Source: Pseudalkalibacillus hwajinpoensis (GTDB lineage: Bacteria > Bacillota > Bacilli > Bacillales > Guptibacillaceae). From it: 64,000 nt of DNA. The notes below the pieces were generated by a model. That model was not told where the DNA came from. It was given only the letters and a program-made list of their open reading frames with translations, and ran no database searches. The position numbers were made by a program, and so were the translations under genes. The stretch spans positions 1,488,001-1,552,000 of the forward strand of contig NZ_CP156674.1 in NCBI RefSeq assembly GCF_039851965.1, read 5' to 3'. Positions 57,037 through 64,000 of this stretch are shown piece by piece (the first letter of the stretch is position 1; the number at the start of each line of letters is the position of its first letter).

Positions 57037-58899
57037 ATCGAGTAGGAGGGGGTGACTAACCCCCGACCTCTCACACCACCGTACGTACGGATCCGTATAC
57101 GGCGGTTTCATGAAAATCTAACGTGCTTCTAACGATTTTAATCCTAACTGACGCCAATACTTGTCATTGGAGGTACGGTGGAGGATCGGGCTACTGGCAA
57201 TTCGCCAGTAGCCTTTTCTTGTGTTGCTCCATTCAAAAGCTTTCGCTTTTGTAACACCTAATGAAAGGAGTTGTTTCCTTCTTGTTTTAGGTGTTTTCCA
57301 TTCCTTCCACCGGATCATTCGTAATCTCCTTCTCAACCATGCCATTAATTCTCTAAAAGTTGATGTCGTTTCAGCGAGCTGGAAATAGTTTCGCCACCCT
57401 ACAATGAATTTGTTTAATTTCTTGATTCGATCGGACATCGCTAAACTCCACTTTCGTGATGTTAAGCGTCGAAGTTCCTGTTTTGCTCGTTGGATTGATT
57501 GTTTCGCGACCCTGATTTTCGAGTCTCGGTGGAGCGTGAAACTAAACCCAAGGAACGTTCGTTTCCACGGGCGGTCAATCGCACTCTTTTCCTTATTAAC
57601 TTTTAGTTTTAATTTCTTCTTGATAAACTGGCTGATATTTCGAAGGATTCGTTCGGCTGCTCTTCTTGAGCCTACGTAAATCTGACAATCGTCGGCGTAT
57701 CGAACGAAACGAATACCTCTTGACTCCAATTCCTTATCCAGTTCATTTAACACGATATTTGATAGGAGTGGACTTAAAGGACTTCCTTGCGGTGTCCCTG
57801 CTTGGTTCGTCTGTGTTTGGCCGTTCTCCATAACCCCAGCTTGTAGGTATCTCCGAATGATTCGAAGGATGCGACCGTCCTTAACCCGACAACTCAATGT
57901 GCGCATTAGTCGGTCGTGGTGAACGCGATCAAAGAATTTCTCCAGATCGATATCCACCACCCACCGGTATCCGTCATTGACATATTCTTGGGCTTTTCGG
58001 ACCGCATCGTGTGCTCGTTTTCCTGGTCGGAACCCGTAGCTTGAGTTGGAAAACGACGGATCGTAGATCCGTTGAAGATAAAGGTTGATAGCTTGTTGGA
58101 TGAAGCGATCCATGGCGGTTGGAATGCCTAGCTTTCGTTTGCCTCCGTTCGGTTTCGGGATTTCGACACGACGGACGGGTGACGGTTGATAGGTTCCATC
58201 CAGAAGTTGGGCTTCAATCTCATTCCAGGACTCCGAGATCTGGGATTTCAGTTCAGACGTGGGAATGTGATCAACGCCGTGACTCCCTTTGTTTCGGACC
58301 ACTCGTCGATAGGCTTCGTTTAAATTGTTCCGATGAAGTATCTTTTCCAACATGCTTTCTTCCTCCACGTGACAGGTTTCTTTCCTTGTGTGGCACCAAT
58401 TCTCCACGCTCCATATGCCCTCAGAGACTTCACTCCTACCTCATATGTTGAGCTGAAATGTTCTGTGTCATCGAACGATGCGTACTTCGGTAGAACCTGT
58501 TCTCTATTCATGATTCGGTCCTTCCCGTACCATCTCGAGTTTGGAACGGTACTATGACCTCGGCTGACTTCTGGTGGTTCAGTGACTTCTCTTGAAGACA
58601 GTTACCATAGGTGTATGGCGTGACCGTCAGACCTCCCCGGGTAAGTGCACAAACTTCCTCTCCATTTACCCGCCTCATTTACTGCCATTTCCTTTGGTCA
58701 TTTGGACTTCGATGTGTGTTGCCATCTCATCCGAGAATGACAGCCTTGTATGAGATTCGTGTTCCTCGGGTCAGAGATTTGCCTCTGGCTTCCTTCAGAT
58801 TCCGAGTCGCCTCGGACACCCTTGCCTTTGGCTAACGGCTACAATGACCTTTGCCGTTCGGGACTTGAACCCTATAGCGTATGCACATGCCGGGCACAC
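57037..58899 (-). mobile_element. Group II intron (bacterial class C-like)
   Basis: About 1.86 kb on the minus strand. The 5' end GTGTGCCCGGC (58899) fits the GUGYG consensus. Some 545 bases of structured RNA precede the intron-encoded protein. After its stop come a domain V-like hairpin (CGCCGTATACGG, GTACGTACGGTGGTG) and a domain VI-type end CCCCCTCCTACTCGAT (57050-57037). The element sits directly after the terminator stem of the SspO-like gene, the usual target of class C introns. The 3' boundary is estimated. Confidence 0.85.
57118..58353 (-). CDS. ltrA: Group II intron reverse transcriptase/maturase
   Basis: 411 residues from ATG 58353 (MLEKILHRNNLNEAYRRV), GGAGGAAG upstream. RT blocks: DIDLEKFFDRVHHDRLM, GTPQGSPLSPLLSNIVLNEL and the catalytic RYADDCQIYVGS (YADD). 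The maturase X/thumb region contains GWRNYFQLAETTSTFRELMA and RLRMIRWKEWKTPKTRRKQL. No C-terminal endonuclease domain, as in class C introns. All catalytic residues are intact, so the intron may still be active. Confidence 0.93.
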   Translation of the reverse strand: MLEKILHRNNLNEAYRRVVRNKGSHGVDHIPTSELKSQISESWNEIEAQLLDGTYQPSPVRRVEIPKPNGGKRKLGIPTAMDRFIQQAINLYLQRIYDPSFSNSSYGFRPGKRAHDAVRKAQEYVNDGYRWVVDIDLEKFFDRVHHDRLMRTLSCRVKDGRILRIIRRYLQAGVMENGQTQTNQAGTPQGSPLSPLLSNIVLNELDKELESRGIRFVRYADDCQIYVGSRRAAERILRNISQFIKKKLKLKVNKEKSAIDRPWKRTFLGFSFTLHRDSKIRVAKQSIQRAKQELRRLTSRKWSLAMSDRIKKLNKFIVGWRNYFQLAETTSTFRELMAWLRRRLRMIRWKEWKTPKTRRKQLLSLGVTKAKAFEWSNTRKGYWRIASSPILHRTSNDKYWRQLGLKSLEAR

Positions 58900-58941
58900 A
58901 ACAAGAAAACACGCTGTCAATTGACAGCGTGTTTTCTTGTT
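58900..58941 (-). terminator. Terminator of the SspO-like gene, intron target site
   Basis: A 42-base perfect palindrome: AACAAGAAAACACGCTGTCA and its complement meeting at an AATT centre. It starts at the gene's stop codon, and the group II intron begins at the next base, where the run of Ts would be expected. Confidence 0.85.
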
Positions 58942-59062
58942 ATTTCTTTTTCTTTTTTCTAGCTGAATCACGGGGTGCTCCCATTTCAATACCGGTCCCT
59001 TGACCTTCAGGCTGAGATGAAGCAAGACCATTTGTGGAAGGATTTGCTTTTCGTTTTGGCAT
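58940..59062 (-). CDS. SspO-like small acid-soluble spore protein
   Basis: 40 residues: MPKRKANPSTNGLASS, a middle QGTGIEMG, and a basic end SARKKKKK. KRKAN followed by NG and QGxG resembles minor SASP type O (CotK), whose genes sit in single transcription units expressed in the forespore. GGAGGTG lies eight bases before ATG 59062. The similarity is short, so this is a tentative family call. Its terminator is the intron insertion site. Confidence 0.6.
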   Translation of the reverse strand: MPKRKANPSTNGLASSQPEGQGTGIEMGAPRDSARKKKKK

Positions 59063-59129
59063 TCTTCTCACCTCCAACTACTAGGGTCTCCATCATTATG
59101 AGACTTATGCCCTTCTACAAGGGACAAAC

Positions 59130-59630
59130 TTAGAGAAGTGGCGGCGAAATTGAGATGCCGTGTTCACTCATAAACACTTCAATCTGAAGCTTATGATGCT
59201 CATCGTGCTCGATTAACCCCTTCATATAGCTCGTGAGACAGAGTGGATACTTAGTAATATAAAAGGTCTCCTCCCACTGAGTAGGCTCAAATTGCTTCAG
59301 TCGAGCAACGACCCGTTCTCTTCCATACACACCCTCTTCTATTAACTCTTCTTTAGAAATTCCTGACATGGCATGCTCTGCTGCTTGACTGTTTACTTGC
59401 TCAACTTTCACATCGATTTCGGATAAAGATGCCTCATTTTTAATATAAGGAATCCTTTCTTCTAGAAGGAAGTCATCCCATGCCTTAATATGTGAAATAA
59501 TTTCTGCAGGTGACCACTTCCCATTTTTAATTGGCGTGAAGAACAGTTCATCACTCATTTCCGTTGCGGTCTTCTGTAACCAATCCATAAACGAAGCATA
59601 GTCATCTAAAACATAACGTCCATCAGTCAT
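59130..59630 (-). CDS. DinB-superfamily protein
   Basis: 166 residues, predicted four-helix bundle. Metal-binding histidines appear at ISHIKAWDDF and GLIEHDEHHKLQIE, spaced as in DinB_2 proteins. Members include bacillithiol S-transferases and DNA-damage-induced proteins; the role here is unknown. It lies 29 bases downstream of rsgA and is probably co-transcribed. Confidence 0.8.
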   Translation of the reverse strand: MTDGRYVLDDYASFMDWLQKTATEMSDELFFTPIKNGKWSPAEIISHIKAWDDFLLEERIPYIKNEASLSEIDVKVEQVNSQAAEHAMSGISKEELIEEGVYGRERVVARLKQFEPTQWEETFYITKYPLCLTSYMKGLIEHDEHHKLQIEVFMSEHGISISPPLL

Positions 59631-59659
59631 TTAATTGACTCCTTTCAGAATTAAAAACT

Positions 59660-60715
59660 TTAACGCCGATGCTGTCTCGTTCGATCTCCTGCAATCTTCC
59701 TCCACTTCTTCTTCTCATCAAGCTGCGCCTTCACATTCGATTGCCTCTCTAAAAAAGCGAGTTCTTTCTGAAATTTCCTGTAGTTCTGAAAACGCCTCTC
59801 TTCAAGGCTTCCTTCTATTATCGCAGCTTCCACTGCACATTTCGGTTCCCCATTGTGCTGACAATCTCTGAAGAAACACCTCTCAGCAAGTGCATCAATA
59901 TCCTTAAAGCTTGACGGCAAGCTGCTTGATTCCCATAGCTGAAGCTCTCTCATCCCGGGTGTGTCTATGAGAACCCCTCCGCCTTCAAGAACGATTAGCT
60001 CTCTACTTGTGGTGGTATGCCGACCTTTCCCATCATCCTCCCTGATATCCTGAACAGCCTGAATGTCGTTACCAACTAATTTATTTATGAGCGTCGACTT
60101 TCCGGCCCCAGATGATCCTAAGAGAGCCGTAGTGGTTCCTTTCTCTAAGTAAAAAGTTAGTTCATCAATACCTGTTCCAATCGCAGAACTGACTACGTGA
60201 ACTGGAACACCAGCGGCAATACTAGCAAGAGAATTCACTTTTTCTTCACGATCAGTGCACAAATCAGCTTTGCTTAGGACAATCACTGGATTGGCACCAC
60301 TTTCCCAGGCCATCACAAGGTAACGTTCAATTCTACCAGGATTAAAATCCTGATTGAGAGAATTCACCAAAAATACTGTATCGATATTAGCAGCAATGAT
60401 TTGTTCTTCGGTGGTGTTACCGGCAGATTTTCTTGAGAATTTACTTTTTCGCGGCAATAGATATTGAATGATCGCTCGTCCCTGTGACGGATTAGAAATG
60501 AGGACCCAATCCCCTACCGCTGGTAAATCGTCTCGAAGTCCCGCTTCAAAACGAAACTTTCCAGACAACTCCGCTACAAAATCTCCTTCTTCTGTTGTCA
60601 CCTCGTATGAACCACGATGTTCTCGTCGAACGCGTGCAGGTACCCTTCCATCCTTTTTAATTTCTTGATAAGCACCTTCATAAAAAGAATTCCATCCTAA
60701 ATTAGTTAAGTTCAA
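59660..60715 (-). CDS. rsgA: Ribosome small-subunit-dependent GTPase A
   Basis: 351 residues. N-terminal OB-fold, then a circularly permuted GTPase: G4 VLSKADLC comes before G1 LLGSSGAGKSTLINKL and G3 DTPGMRELQLW. The zinc finger CFFRDCQHNGEPKCAVEAAI follows. It assists late 30S maturation. Unlike B. subtilis rsgA (yloQ), this copy is not in the prkC-rpe region but beside a DinB gene, so it may be a second paralogue. Confidence 0.9.
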   Translation of the reverse strand: MNLTNLGWNSFYEGAYQEIKKDGRVPARVRREHRGSYEVTTEEGDFVAELSGKFRFEAGLRDDLPAVGDWVLISNPSQGRAIIQYLLPRKSKFSRKSAGNTTEEQIIAANIDTVFLVNSLNQDFNPGRIERYLVMAWESGANPVIVLSKADLCTDREEKVNSLASIAAGVPVHVVSSAIGTGIDELTFYLEKGTTTALLGSSGAGKSTLINKLVGNDIQAVQDIREDDGKGRHTTTSRELIVLEGGGVLIDTPGMRELQLWESSSLPSSFKDIDALAERCFFRDCQHNGEPKCAVEAAIIEGSLEERRFQNYRKFQKELAFLERQSNVKAQLDEKKKWRKIAGDRTRQHRR

Positions 60716-60784
60716 TTAAAAAGCCTCCTGATTAATAAGATCTATGCTCCCCTTTTAAAAGAGAATAGATTTTACTGTATAATA

Positions 60785-60945
60785 AAAAGCCGTTCTCTTA
60801 CGACGGCTTTATCCTCAAACGCTCTGAGCGTTTGAGGAGGAATGAAGCTGATGACCAAATCGCCAGCATATTCATTCCAATATACGATGCAGTTACACAT
60901 CTAACGTATAAAAAAACCATGGACATATGTGCACAGTCCATGGTT
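60785..60945 (+). other. Gene-free region with three hairpins and a micro-ORF
   Basis: Between rsgA and the thiolase gene (about 400 bases) lie: AAAGCCGT/ACGACGGCTTT (60785-60810); a perfect palindrome CCTCAAACGCTC-T-GAGCGTTTGAGG (60813-60837) whose 3' arm runs into AGGAGG; an ORF from ATG 60851 (MTKSPAYSFQYTMQLHI, stop 60903); and AAACCATGGAC/GTCCATGGTTT (60915-60945). Together they resemble a tiny transcription unit with a ribosome site that can be masked. No product is recognised. Confidence 0.4.
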
Positions 60946-61116
60946 TAACTCTTATTAATCAAGAGAAATTTCCCTTATTAAAACCAGTTGGACTGTGCAC
61001 AATATTCAATTAGCAATAAATTCGTATTGTAATTCACCATAATGCACAACCCCTTTCGTAACGTAGTAAATATAGTATATCCGATTGAATATTAATTGTA
61101 AATGTTTTCCGACTAA

Positions 61117-62294
61117 TTAGATAACTTCCACGACCATAGCAATTCCCTGACCCCCACCAATACATAAGGATGCGACGCCATACTTGCCATTCCTTCGCTT
61201 TAATTCCTTGATTAGCGTATAAAGCACTCTTGTTCCACTGGCACCAACTGGATGCCCGAGAGCAATGGCTCCTCCGTTCACATTCACTTTTGATCGATCG
61301 AGCTCTAGTTCCTTTTCAACAGCTATATACTGTGCAGCAAATGCTTCATTCACTTCGATAAGGTCCATTTCCTGCATGGTCATATTTGCTTTTTGCAAGG
61401 CGTTTTTAATCGCTGGCACTGGTCCAATCCCCATAATGGAAGGATCCACCCCCGCAATCCCCCATGATACAATCCGAGCAATAGGCGCAAGGTTATTGGC
61501 AGCTGAATACTTTTCTCCTGCTAACACAATTGCTGCTGCTCCGTCGTTAATCCCGCTTGCATTCCCACTGGTTACTGTACCATTTTTCTTAAAGGCAGAT
61601 TTCAACGAAGATAGCTTATCAGCCGTTGTCCCTTCTCGAATGTGTTCATCAATTGAAACCGTTTCCACACCCTTTTTCCCCTTAACTTCTACTGGAGCAA
61701 TCTCTTCAGCAAAGACACCCTTTTCCCTTGCTATTGCAGCTCTCTGATGGCTCTGTGCGGAGAATTCATCCTGCTCTTCTCTTGTTATACCATATTTTTC
61801 AGCAAGATTTTCCCCCGTCATTCCCATTCCGTTTCCTGTATATTCGTCGGTTAACGTAGCCCAGAGCATGTCTTCTATCTGAGGTGCTCCAAGCTTTGTA
61901 CCAAAACGGCTGCCTCGAAGCGCTATGGAGATAGACTCATGTTGTCCGAGCCGCCGGCAAGAGCCGTATTTCCTTCGACCATCATAATTGATTGTGCCGC
62001 TGAAATAATAGACTGCATACCTGAACCACACAGTCGGTTAACTGTAAGAGCGGGACTTGCGATAGGAACGCCAGCGCCTAGAGCAATGTGACGTGCGAGA
62101 TATGAGGCATTCGATGTTGAGTGGATGACATTTCCCATAACCGATAAATCGATTTCTTCTGCATCAACACCGCTTTTCTTCAGAGCTTCCTTACTCGCCG
62201 TTATTCCTAAATCTGTCGGACTAACATCTTTAAGCGATCCCCCGAATGTTCCAAACGGTGTTCGTGCACCTTCTAAAATAAAAACATCTCTCAT
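61117..62294 (-). pseudogene. Acetyl-CoA acetyltransferase (thiolase), one frameshift
   Basis: Read across one missing base it is a complete 392-residue thiolase. It starts MRDVFILEGARTPFGTFGG, has the nucleophile Cys89 in NRLCGSGMQS, and in the second frame VNEAFAAQY, GGAIALGHPVGASGTR and the final CIGGGQG. The break is at 61923-61926, where SLSP should continue as YALRGSRFGTKLG; loss of one base in a TAT codon makes TAG. It would make or cleave acetoacetyl-CoA with the downstream 3-hydroxybutyrate genes. Decay or a sequencing error are both possible. Confidence 0.85.
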
Positions 62295-62382
62295 GTTTCT
62301 CCCTCCATTCCTCTCTATTTTACAAATAAAAGGAAAACGTTTACAAGCCTAACACCAAAGCGGACAGTGTGGAAGCTTTACT

Positions 62383-63150
62383 TTATTGAGCCGTATACCC
62401 TCCATCAATAACCACCGCCTGCCCTGTGACCCCTCCTGCTTTATCACTGGCCAAAAACATCGTATAGTCGGCAATTTCCTCAACCGAGAGAAGCCGTCTC
62501 TGAGGTACAAGGGGATAAATTACTTCCTCAAGCACTCGTTCAAGCGCAACGCCTCTACTTTTTGCGAGGTCTTCAAGCTGCCCTCTTACAAGTGGTGTAT
62601 CCACGTAGCCCGGGCACACCGCGTTAACTGTAACGCCATATTCAGCCCCTTCAAGCGCCGCAACTTTTGTAAGCCCAATAACCCCATGCTTTGCACTATT
62701 GTATGCAGCTTTTCCTGAGAACCCGACAAGCCCATTAATTGAAGACATGTTAATAATGCGACCAGACTTCTGCTTCTTCATGATTGGAAAAACAAGTTTT
62801 GTCGCGATAAAAGGAGCCACAAGCATGACTTTCGTTAGGAGCTCAAATTTCTCGGTTGGAAAAGATTCGATAGTCGAGACGTGCTGAAGCCCAGCATTGT
62901 TAATGAGAACATCTACCCGTTCAAACTGAACCATTGTTTGATTAAATAATGCTTCTACTTCGCTTTCTTTGGTTACATCACAGCGAAGTCCGATTGCACC
63001 GTTCAATTCAGATGCCACTTGCTTTACTTTTTCCTCATCCAAATCACTCAGCACAACCCTTGCACCATTTTCTGCGAAAACCGTAGCCATTTCTTTACCG
63101 ATGCCACTTGCCGCCCCAGTGATGATGACAACCTTATCTTTAACGTCCAA
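62383..63150 (-). CDS. 3-hydroxybutyrate dehydrogenase (SDR family)
   Basis: 255 residues, short-chain dehydrogenase. NAD-binding VIITGAASGIGKEMA, NNAGLQHVSTIESFP and the catalytic YNSAKHG, with Ser in INMSSINGL. HVSTIESFP and the C-terminal GQAVVIDGGYTAQ are typical of D-3-hydroxybutyrate dehydrogenase (YxjF-like). It interconverts 3-hydroxybutyrate and acetoacetate, which the thiolase product links to acetyl-CoA. It lies between the GntP permease and thiolase genes on one strand. Confidence 0.85.
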   Translation of the reverse strand: MDVKDKVVIITGAASGIGKEMATVFAENGARVVLSDLDEEKVKQVASELNGAIGLRCDVTKESEVEALFNQTMVQFERVDVLINNAGLQHVSTIESFPTEKFELLTKVMLVAPFIATKLVFPIMKKQKSGRIINMSSINGLVGFSGKAAYNSAKHGVIGLTKVAALEGAEYGVTVNAVCPGYVDTPLVRGQLEDLAKSRGVALERVLEEVIYPLVPQRRLLSVEEIADYTMFLASDKAGGVTGQAVVIDGGYTAQ

Positions 63151-63170
63151 ACCACTTCCTCCTTATTACA

Positions 63171-64000
63171 TTAGATTCCAAGTCCAAGACTGAATAACAC
63201 AATTGCAAGGGCTAGACCAATAAGTGGGACAATAACTGTTAACGCTCCCACTGCACCGTAGGCATCCTGATGTGATTCTCCACAAATGGCACGTATTGTT
63301 GTAACGACATAGCCATTATGAGGTAAGGAATCAAGAGCGCCTGACGAAATTGCAATCGTACGGTGAAGGGCTTCAGGATTTACACCTGCATCGATATAAT
63401 GTGGTGCAATAATAGGTAAGGCAATAACCTGACCTCCAGATGCGGACCCCGTTAAACCTGCAATGACGCTTACGGCTATCGCTCCCCCGATAAGTGGGCT
63501 ACCTGGAATGCCTGTCATAAAATCAACAGCCGTTTCAAATGCAGGAACAGCTTTCGCAACACCGCCGAAACCAACAACAGCTGCTGTATTACCAATCGCA
63601 ATGAGTGCGCCTAATGTTCCATCAGAGACCGCACGCCCGAAGTTCGCAAAGTATTTTCTGTTAAGTAAATAGGTCGCTATAATCCCACCGAGTAATGCAA
63701 TAATAAGCGCTGATTGTTTTAAGCTATCGTGGAAAATGAAGGAAATAATTAATACAATAACGAGCGGAACGAGTCCCAATAAAGGATTTGGAAGTGGACG
63801 ATTTTCAACTTCTGGATCTTCTTTACGAGACTCAAACCGCTCTCCTTTTGCAACAGCTTTTGTAATCATTCGCTTAAGCCACCAGTAACCAAATAAAGCC
63901 ATGAATACAGCAACAATTAAGCTAACTTCCCATCCTGCATATGGGCTGGTATTTAAATACTCAATGGGAATCCAGTTCTGGATTTCAGGTGAACCTGCAG
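63171..64000 (-). CDS. GntP-family permease (cut by window edge)
   Basis: The frame is open to the window edge, so the N-terminal part is missing. The visible 276 residues hold several helices: GLVPLVIVLIISFIFHDS, GALIAIGNTAAVVGFGGVAK, GSPLIGGAIAVSVIAGLTGS and a final ALAIVLFSLGLGI. This is the GntP/YxjC family of H+ symporters. In B. subtilis YxjC is encoded with 3-hydroxybutyrate dehydrogenase and CoA-transferase genes, so hydroxybutyrate or another short hydroxy/keto acid is the likely substrate. Confidence 0.82.
   Translation of the reverse strand, partial: AGSPEIQNWIPIEYLNTSPYAGWEVSLIVAVFMALFGYWWLKRMITKAVAKGERFESRKEDPEVENRPLPNPLLGLVPLVIVLIISFIFHDSLKQSALIIALLGGIIATYLLNRKYFANFGRAVSDGTLGALIAIGNTAAVVGFGGVAKAVPAFETAVDFMTGIPGSPLIGGAIAVSVIAGLTGSASGGQVIALPIIAPHYIDAGVNPEALHRTIAISSGALDSLPHNGYVVTTIRAICGESHQDAYGAVGALTVIVPLIGLALAIVLFSLGLGI

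Noticed and set aside
58795..59031. A 78-codon minus-strand ORF spanning the intron boundary
   Set aside because: It is out of frame with the SspO-like gene and crosses the terminator and intron 5' end; the 40-codon frame with GGAGGTG is the real gene.
61265..61747. A 160-codon plus-strand ORF
   Set aside because: Antisense shadow of the thiolase gene; codon pattern is the complement of conserved thiolase motifs.

Overview
The window comes from a low-GC, endospore-forming member of the Bacillaceae. The evidence is a stage II sporulation protein P gene, a YjcZ-type and an SspO-like small spore gene, SAM-I, FMN, preQ1 and c-di-AMP riboswitches, B. subtilis-like gene pairs (citR/citA, alaR/alaT, the mtn cluster) and AGGAGG-type ribosome binding sites. 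A marine or alkaliphilic Bacillus relative (Pseudalkalibacillus/Alkalihalobacillus type) is my inference; the sequence does not name the species.

Layout. 1-4.3 kb: an FxLYD protein, an S1C serine protease, a CtaG-like/DUF2243 pair, a radical SAM protein and a secreted hypothetical. 4.4-6.5 kb: divergent citR/citA. 6.6-8.6 kb: queDEC (queuosine precursor synthesis) behind a preQ1 riboswitch; queF lies alone at 39.7 kb behind a second preQ1 riboswitch, next to a wrecked queuosine-precursor transporter. 9-12.4 kb: alaRT and hutH. 12.9-18.5 kb: one rRNA operon (16S-23S-5S, minus strand, no spacer tRNA), followed by a partial second 5S fused to coding-like DNA. 18.5-21.6 kb: a frameshifted ktrB behind a c-di-AMP riboswitch, small zinc-ribbon-like proteins and a frameshifted doxX with an Fnr-type promoter. 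21.8-25.8 kb: an MFS transporter, a PAS histidine kinase, a hydrolase and an acetyltransferase. 25.9-37.5 kb: a complete methionine salvage region (mtnDBXW, mtnE, mtnU, mtnKA) with two SAM-I riboswitches, extended by a three-gene sugar-type ABC importer that probably brings in methylthioribose. 37.5-41.8 kb: ymaF, a phosphodiesterase, a YjcZ-type gene, a YtxH protein, queF and htrA.

The most unusual locus is 42.0-45.8 kb. Four minus-strand genes appear to form one operon: a membrane histidine kinase; an HD-GYP phosphodiesterase with a visibly related membrane domain; a 21-codon peptide gene ending in CWWCPWRPY; and, after a terminator, a membrane M50 metalloprotease with an N-terminal PqqD-like domain. 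It reads as an uncharacterised peptide maturation/secretion system, possibly signalling, with two sensors sharing one input domain.

46-64 kb: an acetyltransferase, an NhaP-type antiporter, an M4 protease, YitT, SpoIIP, cytochrome c, ribU with an FMN riboswitch, an amidase, gene remnants (oppA-like, MocR-like), a class C-like group II intron inserted right after the terminator of an SspO-like gene, DinB, RsgA, and a ketone-body/3-hydroxybutyrate cluster (frameshifted thiolase, 3-hydroxybutyrate dehydrogenase, GntP permease) that runs off the window end. Several conserved genes carry single-base frameshifts, which may be true decay or assembly error.
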